From: Castor canadensis
Lineage: Eukaryota; Chordata; Mammalia; Rodentia; Castoridae
Direction of reading: 5' to 3'
Assembly (NCBI RefSeq): GCF_047511655.1
Contig: NC_133401.1
Coordinates: forward strand, 12,742,001-12,806,000
Length of the DNA stretch: 64,000 bases
Part shown: positions 12,150-23,799 of the stretch, one piece after another
Position numbering within the stretch: position 1 is the first letter of the stretch
How the letters are laid out: each line of letters begins with the position of its first letter
Made by a program: the position numbers and the translations under genes
Notes under the pieces: model-generated
The model's input: the letters and a program-made list of their open reading frames with translations, nothing else
Databases searched by the model: none
What the model was told of the DNA's origin: nothing

Positions 12150-14684
12150 CCAAAATGGCAGCTAAGGGAGGGAATCAGAACTCCTAAGTTCTGTGACACC
12201 AGAGACCTCCTCAAGACATTGGAGCTACAGTTGGGTAATTCTGATTGCTCCTAGAGAAAATGACAACTGCCATCACATTAAGTGCAGATAAAATTCAAAG
12301 ACTGACCTAAAATCAGCCTTTAATTACACCTAACAGCCACAAAAATCCCTCCTGGCACAGCCAGCAAGATGTGCCAGCCTCCAGCCCTAGGAAGAAAACC
12401 TCTGGCTGCTTCTTTTTTTTTTTTCTTCTCCAAACAAGCAGAAGACAGAGCATCAATTAGAATCAAACTCTGAGACATTCTACACCCTTAGCCTGTGGAA
12501 AGCCTCCCTATGCCACTCTGCACTGAAAAAAAGTGATACCATTTCTCCCTGCCAGCTGGTTCCAAAGCTGCCTGCATGAAAATGCAGAAGGAACAGGTGA
12601 GCATCACACCATGCACGACTCCCCTACCCACCAACTCCCCAGGAAAATAATCCAGCACAGCCCCTAGGCAGAGTGAACCCCTCCCCCAGCAAAACTGAAA
12701 AATATAAACAGCGAACTGTAATCTAACACCAACAGCGGAGATGAGGGTGGAATGCTGAACCTGCCCGGGAGAACGGGGATGGGACAAGGAGCCAAACTCT
12801 CAACACTGAACTCTCAGTGACACATGTATAAAGCAGCAAGGACTGAAAGCAGGGGCAGGACAAGCCAACCTCCCAGAGGATCTACCAGCACTCAGCAGAG
12901 ATCAGGAAAAGCACAAAGGTTGAGTGCATGGCTTGAGGGACAGACCATCCTCCCAAAGTATGGCAAGAGGTGGATCCTGGAGCTTATCTCTGGGACAGAG
13001 GGCAGCATTCAAAACTGAATTGCCCCACCTTGCTGGGAGAGAAGCTGACCAAAAGAGCTGCAGCTAAAGGACAACACAGCTGCCACCTGGTGAAAACAAC
13101 AGCTTTGACCACCCTGCACAAAATGGCAGTCTTACCACACCTCACTATTCCAACTAATCTTGTGAACAGAAGGACCAAATACAACTCACAAGCCAGTCAC
13201 TTGGTGAGACCACATCAGAGCTTCCACATGTATGCCAATACCAGGATTGGACACCTAAGGAATAACTTTAGAACTTTTTTACCAATAGACTGAACTTTTT
13301 TGTGTTTCCTTAACCTGGTGTTTTTTATTGTGTTTCTTTTTTTTCTTTTTTATTCCTATATTATTAATTTCATCATCACTATTCTCTAATCCCTATCCTT
13401 ACCCTCTTCTCTTTCCATCTTCCTGCACCACAATCCATTGTTCTCCCTCCCAACTACTCTTTCTGTCCCTTCTCATCCACTCTTTCAGCTTTCTTCACCT
13501 CCTCCTCCTATCCTGCCCCAACCTGTCACCACACTAACCCTCCCTCCTACACACTCACCACTGCTGACTAGCCTACTGCACCAACTGAACATAACCCCAG
13601 CCCCCTGCAATCCTTAACAAAAGCACCCTCCACTACAATAACAAAAATACACAAAAACACACACAAGGGCCACAAAGCCCAGCAGCCCCCATACCTCTTC
13701 CCCACCCCTTTACCATTTCCCTAAAATCTATAACTAGCCTAATAACCATTATCCCCAAAACTCCAACTGTTTATAGATATTATCATCAAGGGGTTTTCTA
13801 TAAAACACATAAACAACTGGTCTGGCATTGAACCTGTGAAGTTGTTAATGCTAAATTACACCTCCAGGCCAGGAACAGAGAGATCACATCAACCTAGCTA
13901 ACACCAAGTCACTCACAACACAAAAATTAAATCAGGGGAAAGAAATCAGGCAATCAAATCCAACTAGCCTACAAAAAAATCATAGTTGTACAGCACCAAG
14001 TAGAGTGATGGGAAGAAGAAGAAGAAGGGATGGAAACCACTCTCCTCAAAAAAATAATTCAATACAGGATTCAGTGGGAAATGAAGAAAATGGATACCCA
14101 GTTCCTGACTCCAACAAAACAATGATAAATGTCACTAAGTTGCCCAGTGACAGCCACATAAAAACCCTCAAAGAAGAAATCTTGGAAGATATCCCTGAGA
14201 AATTTGTGGAGAAGATACTAGACATGGTTAACCAAAATGTACAAGATTCACTCGAGAAATTTCAAGACACCAAAAATAAAGAACAGGAGAAGAGACAGAA
14301 ACAAATAAAGGAACTTAGAGAGGACCTCAACAAACATCAAAGTAAAATAAAGGGCACTATAAAAAGAGAGATACATGAGTTAAGGAGGACAACACAAATT
14401 ATAAAAGAAGAATTGAAGAAAGATCTGGAAAACCTCAGAAGAAAGAATCAAACAAAAATCCTGGAAATAAAAAGTCCCTTTAGTCAAACAAAAAACACAG
14501 TGGAAGACCATTTCAGTAGACTAGAATAAGTAGAGAATCTCAGAGTTCAAAGATAAAATAGAAATTAAAGAAAAAACAGAAGAAATCTTAGTCAAACAAC
14601 TCAAGAGCTGTGAAAGGAATAAGCAAGAACTCAGCAACTCCATCAAAAGACCAAACTTGAGGGGTCATGGACTGAAAGAGTTAT
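12150..14684 (+). mobile_element. L1 5' half: 5' UTR and most of ORF1
   Basis: A long GC-richer leader (about 12150-14004), with a poly-T tract and a pyrimidine-rich CT block near 13330-13560, precedes an L1 ORF1 frame. Sequence continues in ORF1 to about 14684 and then ends abruptly against the PGK pseudogene. The rest of ORF1 and all of ORF2 are missing on this side. This is the reverse of normal 5' truncation and points to a later deletion or rearrangement. Confidence 0.7.
14005..14529 (+). pseudogene. L1 ORF1 relic (RNA-binding protein, coiled-coil part)
   Basis: A 174-codon frame starts with a basic MMGRRRRRDG-like N terminus. It continues with a long, charged, heptad-patterned segment (about residues 45-170) typical of the ORF1p trimerisation coiled coil. 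ORF1p normally packages L1 RNA as a trimer. Here the frame stops at 14529. Homology to the start of the RNA-recognition domain continues in another frame (IKRPNLRGHGLKE encoded near 14639-14680), so there is at least one frameshift or stop, and the C-terminal domain is missing. Not functional. Confidence 0.75.
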
Positions 14685-14951
14685 ACATACTGTTTCCTAT
14701 CTGGATATCTTTAGTTCCTTTTTCTTGCTTGGTCTATCTTGGCGTTCTCATCAAACTTATCAGCAATGACAAAGTCAACAGGTAAAGCAATCTTCACACC
14801 ACTCCTGCCAGCTTTGGATATTAGGTCTTTGATGATCTTATCTCCCTCTTCATTGGAGAACTGCGAGTCTTCATGTTGCCTAGCAGGTTAAGGAAGGCAG
14901 GAGCCATTCCACCACCAATAACTGTCCTTTTGTTGCTGTCGACCATTTCTT

Positions 14952-17475
14952 TTTTTTTTTTTTTCTGATTTTATATTTTTATTTTTTTTTTCATTTTTTT
15001 TTTCATTTTTCTTTTATTATTCATATGTGCATACAAGGCTTGGTTCATTTCTCCCCCCTGCCCCCACCCCCTCCCTTACCACCCACTCCACCCCCTCCCG
15101 CTCCCCCCCTCAATACCCAGCAGAAACTATTTTGCCCTTATCTCTAATTTTGTTGTAGAGAGAGTATAAGCAATAATAGGAAGGAACAAGGGGTTTTGCT
15201 GGTTGAGATAAGGATAGCTATACAGGGCATTGACTCACATTGATTTCCTGTGCGTGGGTGTTATCTTCTAGGTTAATTCTTTTTGATCTAACCTTTTCTC
15301 TAGTTCCTGGTCCCCTTTTCCTATTGGCCTCAGTTGCTTTAAGGTATCTGCTTTAGTTTCTCTGCATTAAGGGCAACAAATGCTAGCTAGTTTTTTAGGT
15401 GTCTTACCTATCCTCACCCCTCCCTTGTGTGCTCTCGCTTTTATCATGTGCTCAAAGTCCAATCCCCTTGTTGTGTTTGCCCTTGATCTAATGTCCACAT
15501 ATGAGGGAGAACATACGATTTTTGGTCTTTTGAGCCAGGCTAACCTCACTCAGAATGATGTTCTCCAATTCCATCCATTTACCAGCGAATGATAACATTT
15601 CGTTCTTCTTCATGGCTGCATAAAATTCCATTGTGTATAGATACCACATTTTCTTAATCCATTCGTCAGTGCTGGGACATCTTGGCTGTTTCCATAACTT
15701 GGCTATTGTGAATAGTGCCGCAATAAACATGGATGTGCAGGTGCCTCTGGAGTAACAGTCTTTTGGGTATATCCCCAAGAGTGGTATTGCTGGATCAAAT
15801 GGTAGATCGATGTCCATCTTTTTAAGCAGCCTCCAAACTTTTTTCCAGAGTGGTTGTACTAGTCTACATTCCCACCAACAGTGTAAAAGGGTTCCTTTTT
15901 CCCCGCATCCTCGCCAACACCTGTTGTTGGTGGTGTTGCTGATGATGGCTATTCTAACAGGGGTGAGGTGGAATCTTAGTGTGGTTTTAATTTGCATTTC
16001 CTTTATTGCTAGAGATGGTGAGCATTTTTTCATGTGTTTTCTGGCCATTTGAATTTCTTCTTTTGAGAAAGTTCTGTTTAGTTCACATGCCCATTTCTTT
16101 ATTGGTTCATTAGTTTTGGGAGAATTTAGTTTTTTAAGTTCCCTGTATATTCTGGTTATCAGTCCTTTGTCTGATGTATAATTGGCAAATATTTTCTCCC
16201 ACTCTGTGGGTGTTCTCTTCAGTTTAGAGACCATTTCTTTTGATGAACAGAAGCTTTTTAGTTTTATGAGGTCCCATTTATCTATGCTATCTCTTAGTTG
16301 CTGTGCTGCTGGGGTTTCATTGAGAAAGTTCTTACCTATACCTACTAACTCCAGAGTATTTCCTACTCTTTCTTGTATCAACTTAAGAGTTTGTGGTCTG
16401 ATATTAAGATCCTTGATCCATTTTGAGTTAATCTTGGTATAGGGTGATATACATGGATCTAGTTTCAGTTTTTTGCAGACTGCTAACCAGTTTTCCCAGC
16501 AGTTTTTGTTGAAGAGGATGCTATTTCTCCATCGTATATTTTTAGCTCCTTTGTCAAAGATAAGTTGGTTATAGTTGTGTGGCTTCATATCTGGATCCTC
16601 TATTCTGTTCCACTGGTCTTCATGTCTGTTTTTGTGCCAGTACCATGCTGTTTTTATTGTTATTGCTTTGTAATATAGTTTGAAGTCAGGTATTGTGATA
16701 CCTCCTGCATTGTTCTTTTGACTGAGTATTGCCTTGGCTATTCGTGGCCTCTTGTGTTTCCATATAAATTTAACAGTAGATTTTTCAATCTCTTTAATGA
16801 ATGTCATTGGAATTTTGATGGGAATTGCATTAAACATGTAGATTACTTTGGGGAGTATCGACATTTTTACTATGTTGATTCTACCAATCCATGAGCATGG
16901 GAGATCTCTCCACTTTCTATAGTCTTCCTCAATCTCTTTCTTCAGAAGTGTATAGTTTTCCTTGTAGAGGTCTTTCACATCTTTTGTTAGGTTTACACCT
17001 AGGTATTTGATTTTTTTTGAGGCTATTGTAAATGGAATTGTTTTCATACATTCTTTTTCTGTTTGCTCATTGTTAGTGTATAGAAATGCTAATGATTTTT
17101 CTATGTTGATTTTATATCCTGCTACTTTGCTATAGCTATTGATGATGTCTAGAAGCTTCTGAGTAGAGTTTTTTGGGTCTTTAAGGTATAGGATCATGTC
17201 ATCTGCAAATAGGGATATTTTGACAGTTTCTTTACCTATTTGTATTCCTTTTATTCCTTCTTCTTGCCTAATTGCTCTGGCTAGGAATTCCAGTACTATG
17301 TTGAATAGGAGTGGAGATAGTGGGCATCCTTATCTGGTTCCTGATTTTAGAGGGAACGGTTTTAATTTTTCTCCGTTAAGTATAATGCTGGCTGTAGGTT
17401 TGTCATATATAGCTTTTATAATGTTGAGGAACTTTCCTTCTATTCCTAGTTTTCTTAAAGCTTTTATCATTGTCC
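14952..17475 (-). mobile_element. Young 5'-truncated L1 inserted in the PGK pseudogene
   Basis: A 2524-base minus-strand L1 with inverted poly-A (T-rich from 14952). The 10-base target-site duplication 'accatttctt' lies at 14942-14951 and 17476-17485. The body carries the 3' UTR and the C-terminal half or more of ORF2. Sequence is nearly identical to the copies at 19885-20595 and 56611-57804 over shared parts, which marks a recently active subfamily. Confidence 0.93.
15488..17197 (-). pseudogene. L1 ORF2 C-terminal frame (reverse transcriptase end to zinc knuckle)
   Basis: A 569-codon open frame encodes the later part of the L1 reverse transcriptase, starting inside the catalytic FADD box (F-A-D-D is encoded at and just above 17197). 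It then covers the thumb and C-terminal domain and ends in the conserved ...SLICGH-stop. The zinc knuckle [18 protein letters not shown] is intact (CX3C, then H and C). L1 ORF2p makes the endonuclease nick and copies the RNA. Here the endonuclease and the front of the RT are missing through 5' truncation. An in-frame TAA (17332-17330) stands where the RQGCPLSP box normally has Gln. Unable to move on its own. Confidence 0.9.
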
Positions 17476-18031
17476 ACCATTTCTTGATATGCCAGATCTT
17501 GTGTGTAACTTTGGTTCTGTCCAAGATGGCCATGAAAGCTCACCATGGTCTCTCCAAGACCTTGGAAAAATAGTTTAGCTACTTTCTTACCAAAAATCAC
17601 TGCTTTTTCTGGCAGATTGGCTCCCACTGTGTGTTTCTGGGTACAGTGAGCAATAGCAAAAGCAGCATTGGCATAGACAACTCCTAGTTTGGAAAGTGAA
17701 ACTCAGAAAGCTTCTATTTTGTAGGCTGTACTTGAACTTTATTCCCAGAAGTACCTTGTCCCTGCCTTTCTTCTTCCCCATGAAAGGCAGTCTCCAGCAA
17801 GATAGCAGACCCCAGCATCTGGGCTAGCACACTATTCAAGAACAGAACATCATTGCTCAGTAAAGATTTGAGTTCAACAGCAACTGGCTCAAAAGAGTGC
17901 ATGTCAGGCCTGGAGATACCATTAAGCCAATGTAGGTGGCTCCTAAGGACAAATAACTTGACTGTTTTGTCTAAGTGGAATTTGATGCTCAGGATGGCGT
18001 CCTTGATCTTCTGGTTGCTATCTTGTTCTTT

Positions 18032-18243
18032 TTTTTTGATATGTCTTGGGTTTGAACTCATGGCTTCTCACTTGCAAAGCAGCCACTTTACCACATGACC
18101 CTCATTTTCAAACCATTTTGCTCTGTTTATTTTGGAGATGGGATCTTAAGAACTGTTTTGCCAGGCTGCTCTAGAACTATGATCTTCCTGATCTTAGCCT
18201 CCAAGTAACTAGGATTTCAAGTGTGAGCCACCTGTGTCCACCT
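18032..18243 (-). mobile_element. B1-ID dimeric SINE inside the PGK pseudogene
   Basis: Inverted ID unit then inverted B1 unit. It is flanked by an imperfect duplication 'tatcttgttctt' (18019-18030) and 'tatcttgttgttctt' (18244-18258). It separates the N-terminal PGK relic from the rest. Confidence 0.8.
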
Positions 18244-18719
18244 TATCTTGTTGTTCTTTGTGGGCTTCCCCCTCATGTCCACCTGTTCAGAGCCATTTTG
18301 TCAATAGAACAGAAATAAGAGGCTGGGGACTGAGACTTCAGTGGGAGTGGTGGTTGTGCATTCAGAATGTGTGGAAAATTCTGACTACCACGCGATTTGA
18401 AACCTCACTGTCTACACAATTTCTTATATAGAAAATCTGATAGAATTTTTTAAGTCTACTATAACTAATAAGTGAATTCACTGAGGTTGCAGGATTCAAA
18501 AGCAATATAAAAAGTTGAATGATTTTCTACATATTAGAAATGGGCAATCATAAATGGAAATTTAAAAATAATATTTATTATATCATAAAGTATATGAAAT
18601 CCTCAGGAATGAATTTGACAAAGCATATGAAATCTTGGACATTGAAAACTATAACAAACTATAGGGGTTAATTGAGAAAGGCTATGTTGGCTCCTTTCTC
18701 CTTCCTTTCCTCCATCCAT

Positions 18720-18824
18720 CCTTCCTGACAGGGTCTCAATATGTATTCCAAGCTGATCTGGAACTTGCAATCCTCTTGCCTCAGTCTCCCAAGTGCTGGG
18801 ATTACAGGTGTGTTCTACCATGTG
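18720..18824 (-). mobile_element. B1 SINE monomer
   Basis: Inverted B1: 'gacagggtctcaatatgtattcc' region through 'gtgctgggattacagg'. No ID unit attached. Confidence 0.8.
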
Positions 18825-18825
18825 T

Positions 18826-19085
18826 CTGTGATAGTTTTCTATTGCTGCTATAACAAATCACCACTAACTTAGTGACATGAAACAATGCAAGTTTGTCACA
18901 CTTTTATGGCTCAGAAGTCTGACATGGGAATCACTGGTCTAAAATGAAGGTAACAGTAGAACTGTGTTCCTTTCTAGAGGTTCTAGAGAAAAATGTTTCT
19001 TTGTCTTTTCCCCAGCTTCTAGATTTCACCAGCATTCCTTCACTCATGAACCCCTTCTTACATTTTCAAATCCATTGATCTTCTC
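18826..19085 (-). mobile_element. MaLR-type LTR fragment (MLT1-like)
   Basis: Matches the inverted end of an MLT1-like LTR: 'tagttttctattgctgctat', 'cttagtgacatgaaacaa', 'ggctcagaagtctgacat'. Subfamily assignment is from memory of the consensus and tentative. Confidence 0.55.
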
Positions 19086-19102
19086 TTCTGTCTTCCTCCC
19101 TC

Positions 19103-19290
19103 ACTTACTTTTTGTGGTACTGGGGCTTGAACTCAGGACCTACACCTTGAGCCACTCCACCAGCCCTTTTTTGTGATGGCTTTTTTTGAGATAGGGTTTT
19201 GCAAACTGTTTGCCAGTGCAGACTTCAACCTGCGATCCTCCTGATCTCTGCCTCCTGAGTAGCTAAGATTACAGGCATTATTCACCAGGT
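19103..19290 (-). mobile_element. B1-ID dimeric SINE
   Basis: Inverted ID ('tactggggcttgaactcagg') and B1 ('tgagtagctaagattacagg') units. Confidence 0.8.
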
Positions 19291-19297
19291 TCCCAGA

Positions 19298-19412
19298 ATT
19301 TTTTTTGAGACAGTATTTCATTCTATAGCCCAGACTGTCCTGGAACTCAAGATCCTCTTGTCTCAGCCTCCTGATACTGGAATTACAGATGTGTACCACC
19401 ATTTCCAGCTTT
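19298..19412 (-). mobile_element. B1 SINE monomer
   Basis: Inverted B1 directly next to the previous SINE: 'gagacagtatttcattctat' through 'gatactggaattacagatg'. Confidence 0.8.
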
Positions 19413-19884
19413 TCCACTTACTTCTAAGGACTCTTCTGAATATATTTAACTACCTGAATAACCAAGGATGAAAATCCCTGTTTAAATTCAGAGGTCTTGA
19501 AAACTGTCCTCCTAGGCTGCTTAGCAATTTTACCTGTATTCTTAAATCTTTTTTGCCATGTAACTTAAAATATTCACATCTTCGGAGATTAAGATGTGGA
19601 TTTCCCAGGGGGCACTTACTCTGCCTACACAAATGCAAGAATAACGTGGTATCCTCATTGGTCAGAGGCTCATATGAATGAGACATTAATTCCTTATTTA
19701 ATGTAATTCCAATGAAAAATTCCAACAGGCTTTCTTTGGAACTAGGTCTTGGCAAACTGATTAAAACTCCAAATGGAAATGCAAAAGAGCTCAAAGAAAA
19801 TAAACAATTTTCAGAAAGAAGGCCCAATTTGCAGCACTATACTACCTGGTCTCAATAAATTTACAGTAATCAAGACAGTGTGGT

Positions 19885-20595
19885 CAATAGCCAAGTTATG
19901 GAAACAGCCAAGATGCCCCAGCACTGACGAATGGATTAAGAAAATGTGGTGTCTATACACAATGGAATTTTATGCAGCCATGAAGAAGAACGAAATGTTA
20001 TCATTCGCTGGTAAATGGATGGAATTGGAGAACATCATTCTGAGTGAGGTTAGCCTGGCCCAAAAGACCAAAAATCGTATGTTCTCCCTCATATGTGGAC
20101 ATTAGATCAAGGGCAAACACAACAAGGGGATTGGACTTTGAGCACATGATAAAAGCGAGAGCACACAAGGGAGGGGTGAGGATAGGTAAGACACCTAAAA
20201 AACTAGCTAGCATTTGTTGCCCTTAATGCAGAGAAACTAAAGCAGATACCTTAAAGCAACTGAGGCCAATAGGAAAAGGGGAACAGGTACTAGAGAAAAG
20301 GTTAGATCAAAAAGAATTAACCTAGAAGGTAACACCTACGCACAGGAAATCAATGTGAGTCAATGCCCTGTATAGCTATCCTTATCTCAACCAGCAAAAC
20401 CCCTTGTTCCTTCCTATTATTGCTTATACTCTCTCTACAACAAAATTAGAGATAAGGGCAAAATAGTTTCTGCTGGGTATTGAGGGGAGGGAGAGGGAGG
20501 GGGCGGAGTGGGTGGTAAGGGAGGGGGTGGGGGCAGGGGGGAGAAATGAACCAAGCTTGTATGCACATATGAATAATAAAAGAAAAAGGAAAAAA
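19885..20595 (+). mobile_element. Young 5'-truncated L1 with 13-base target duplication
   Basis: A 711-base insertion. The perfect repeat 'aagacagtgtggt' flanks it (19872-19884 and 20596-20608), and it ends in an A-rich tail (about 20570-20595). It holds the last part of ORF2, ending ...SLICGH at 20105, and the 3' UTR with its G-rich block. Nearly identical to the 15000s and 56600s copies. Confidence 0.95.
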
Positions 20596-20984
20596 AAGAC
20601 AGTGTGGTATAGAATCAAGAACAGAAGGATGGAGAGTTGTGACATCTATGAGGTATATGTCCAGCTGTCTTTTGAGCAAAGTGTAAGGAGAAGAATCAAT
20701 ATTTTTCATAAATAATGCTAGACAAATTGTTTATTTGGATGCTAAAGAAGAAATTTGGATTCATACCTGCCACCTCATGTAAAAGACAACTTAAAATGGA
20801 CCACAGACTTAAATGAAAACTCAAATTATAAAATTCCTAGAAGAAGACCTAGAATCAAACCTTGGGTTAAAAGATGTTCAGGTTTGACATTAAAACCACA
20901 ATCCGAGAAAAAAATTTAATTTCCTCAAAAACAAAATAAAACAATTTAGCTTTTTAAAAGGCAGTATTAAAGCTTGAAAAACTG

Positions 20985-21165
20985 GAATCAGAAGGAATTT
21001 GGTTCAAGGTTAACCTAGGCAAATAGCTTGTGAGATTCCATGTCCAAAATAACCAGAGCAAAATGAACTGGAGGCATGGCTCAAGTGCTAGAGAATGTGC
21101 TTTGCAAACAGAAAGCCCTGAGTTCAAACCTCACACCCACTAAAAAAAGACACTATTAAAATAAA
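20985..21165 (+). mobile_element. B1-ID dimeric SINE (5'-shortened)
   Basis: Late B1 part ('ccaaaataaccagagcaaaatg') followed by an ID unit with 'cctgagttcaaacctcacac' and an A tail. Confidence 0.7.
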
Positions 21166-21410
21166 AAGACAAGCTGTCTACCAGAACAATATATTTATAG
21201 CTCATACATCTGACAAAGGACCTCAATTTAAAATACATAAAGAACTATTTTAAACTTATTACTAAGAAAATAACGCCATTTTAAAAATGGATGAAAGAAA
21301 AGATTTAACTATTCTGCCCTAAAGATGACATACATACATGTGGCAATAAATTTGTTAAAAAAAAACAAAAAACGCTCAGCATCATTAGTCACTATGAACA
21401 TGCAAATTCA

Positions 21411-21500
21411 AATCTTTCCTTTTCTGTGATATTAGGGCTTGAACTCAGAGCCTCGCATTTGCTAGACAGGTGCTCTGCCTCTTGAGCCACCCTGCCAGCC
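21411..21500 (-). mobile_element. ID-type SINE
   Basis: Inverted ID unit: 'gggcttgaactcagagcctcg' region, 'cttgagccaccctgccagccc'. It splits the old L1, with 'tgcaaattcaaatc' on the left and 'tcaaattcaaatca' on the right as likely target duplication. Confidence 0.8.
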
Positions 21501-21969
21501 CTCAAATTCAAATCATAGTGAGATTTCACTACACACTTCTTTGTCTGGTAAAAGGAAAAACTACCTAGTATCTGAAAAGATGTGGAGCAACTGGAACTCT
21601 CATACAACACTGGTGGGAATGTAAAATTTTACAGCCACTTTGGAAACCAGGTTAACAGTTGCTTGTACAGTTTACAGACCAATCCAATCATATAACCCAA
21701 CCATCTATAAGGAGGTATTTGCTCCTCCTTATAGATGAATGAAAGCTATGTGACTATAAAGACTTATTTGCAAATATTCATAAGCAGCTTTAACTGTTAG
21801 AGCACCAAATTGGAGCTCATTTAAGTGTTCACCAACTCAGGAAGGAGTAATCCAACTGTGGAGTCTCCATACAAGGTCAAAAACTCATGAATAAAAGGGC
21901 ATGAGCAGTAATAAAAGTATATGAGTACTGATATCTGCAAGAACATGAGTGAATCTTACACTTGTTGCT

Positions 21970-22400
21970 TAGGTCACTCTAATACATCACCATACACTGA
22001 GTAGCTAAAATCCATGTGATTTATCCTTTTGCAATTCTGGAGGTTGGAAGTCCCAAATGAATCTCATTGTGTTCCAGTTAAGGTGTTTACAGGGTTGTTT
22101 TCCTCCTGGAAGTCTCCTTGCCTTTTCCAGACTCTCCAGGCAGCCTGCTTCCCTTGGCTGGTGACTCCTTGGCTGCATTACCTCAGTTTTCTGCTTCCCA
22201 GCATCATATCTGCTACTGCCCACTCTGATGGGCAGCAAAAGGATCCCTGTGATTACAGCATAGGCTTATTGGATCATCTCTGTATTATTGAGCTTTAATT
22301 TATCACACCTGCAAAGTCCTTTTTGACATATAGGGAAAACCACAGGTTCTGGAGATTAGGATTTGCTCATATTTGAGAGGTCATTATTCAACCTGCAACA
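21970..22400 (-). mobile_element. MaLR-type LTR (MLT1-like)
   Basis: Inverted MLT1-like sequence: 'cactgagtagctaaaa', 'gcaattctggaggttggaag', 'cttgccttttccagactc'. It interrupts the old L1. Confidence 0.6.
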
Positions 22401-22729
22401 GACCTCATTATAGTGAAAAAAGGCAGAGAAGAGAGTAAATACTATATGATTCCATTCATGTGAAATGCCACAAAATGCACCATAGTGACCAATAGCAGAT
22501 CAGACTATGGGTAAGGGCTTGGACTGGGGGCACAGGAGTTTCAGAGGGGCAGGAGGAAGGTTTTGAAGTGGTGTATTTGTTATACTAACTGCGATGAAGG
22601 TTTTATGAGTATACAAAATATCACTTACCAAAGTACACACTTTGAAAGCATGAAAGGTTATTGCACCCCGTTTATTGCTCGTTAAAGCTGTTAAAAGTTC
22701 AGACAATAATATAAGCATACTTTAAGATA

Positions 22730-23150
22730 TGAAAACAAGCACTTTCACAGATGCCAGACCCCATGTCACTTTTTAAAGACTTAACCACCACAATAAGATT
22801 AGGGAGTATGTCAGTGAACAAAGTCCTTATGTGTTCCTCAGTCCAGAGTTTCCATGAGTCCCTCAGCTGCAGGACAAGGTGACAGCTTGAGCATCTAGGC
22901 CTCTCTGTCCCTGTAGAAATTTTTTATTTGTATTTAGCTTTCACATACTTTATTATGGAAAAAGATGTTTCATGGCTCTCTGTTTTTCCAAATATACTTA
23001 GAAGGCTGGATTGAGTATTGGTTTTAAAGTTAAATTTAAATTTTATCAATCACATTACATTTGTAATGTTTAATGGCCATGCCCAGCAAGTGGCTATTGC
23101 ATTGGACAACAATGTAGCTCTGGGACCTTGGATAAGACTCTGAACCTGTC
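22730..23150. other. Unassigned intergenic stretch
   Basis: AT-rich sequence without a recognisable element or gene. A weak MIR/L2 trace near 23080-23150 is possible. Confidence 0.35.
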
Positions 23151-23154
23151 TGTG

Positions 23155-23362
23155 CTGAGCACTAGTGGCTCACTCCCATAATCCTAGTTACTTGAAAGGC
23201 TGAGATCCTGAGAATTCAAGGCCAGCCCAGGTAAATAAGTAGAGGGACTCCCATCTCCAAAACTGTCATAGCAAAATGGCCTGGAGGTGTGGTTAAAGTG
23301 GTAGAACATCTTCTTTGCAGGTGTGAAGCTGTGAGTTCAACCCTATCTCTCCCTCATAATAA
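23155..23362 (+). mobile_element. B1-ID dimeric SINE
   Basis: B1 unit ('cccataatcctagttacttg') followed by a diverged ID unit ('gtggttaaagtggtagaac'). Confidence 0.8.
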
Positions 23363-23636
23363 GCCTGCACCCCATTTTCTGCACTTTTCATGTCCCCTCC
23401 AAAACTCATCTTGACTTTTAATTGCCTTTGTAACAGTCTTAAGAGATTGCAACTAACAACCTACATGCATTAATCCCTCCTCATACACAGGAGAAATGTT
23501 CCAACTTATGGCAGGATCGGTCCACGGTGGCCAAATACGAGAATGAAGGTTTTCTGTCCACCTGTACTGGCATGGACCTGGCTTCCAACCTCTCTCATTT
23601 AAAGAGACCTCCCTCTCTCTTTAAGAGGGAATGAAA

Positions 23637-23706
23637 GGGCTGGTGAGCTAGCTCAAGTCATAGAGCATCTGCCTAACAAGCATGAGGCCCTGAGTTCAAA
23701 CCCCAG
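23637..23706 (+). mobile_element. ID-type SINE
   Basis: Well-preserved ID unit: 'gggctggtgagctagctc', 'ctgcctaacaagcatgagg', 'cctgagttcaaaccccag'. Confidence 0.85.
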
Positions 23707-23799
23707 AAAATCCCTCGCTGGACCCAGAACCCTGATTCTGGCAGCTGAGTGTAATGGTGTATACTCCATTGACACAAGGCAAGGAGCAGGAAGATGCAC

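Larger units (their letters stand above)
9640..12150. other. Mostly unassigned sequence with LTR-like and retroviral-like traces
   Basis: No cellular gene seen. Contains a weak env-like relic (about 10877-11191), possible LTR-like sequence on either side, and two tetranucleotide tracts (11552-11592 and 11999-12060). The segment 11640-11960 reads like an LTR but I cannot name it. Confidence 0.4.
14697..18300 (-). pseudogene. Processed phosphoglycerate kinase pseudogene, interrupted
   Basis: Minus-strand sequence reads as an intronless, decayed copy of phosphoglycerate kinase (ATP-forming step of glycolysis, cytosol). The segments in order are 18300-18244 (N-terminal relic), 18031-17486 (residues from about 38 on, with SIKFHLD and FEPVAVELKSLL) and 14941-14697 (VIGGGMAPAFL and [16 protein letters not shown]). 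Between them lie a SINE (18032-18243) and an L1 (14952-17475). Lack of introns across what are several exons in PGK1 shows origin from an mRNA. There is a stop after VQVQPTK, frameshifts before GANLPEKA and around VIGGGMA, and a missing block before ILLE. The C-terminal third is absent, cut off next to the L1 5' half. PGK1 is the likelier parent, since it is the ubiquitous form; PGK2 is not excluded. Confidence 0.85.
19700..22730 (+). mobile_element. Old L1 (ORF2 and 3' region), interrupted several times
   Basis: Diverged + strand L1 segments lie at about 19700-19884, 20596-20985, 21165-21411, 21500-21970 and 22400-22730. They are separated by a young L1 (19885-20595), SINEs and an LTR fragment. 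No long open frame survives. The left edge is uncertain. Confidence 0.6.
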
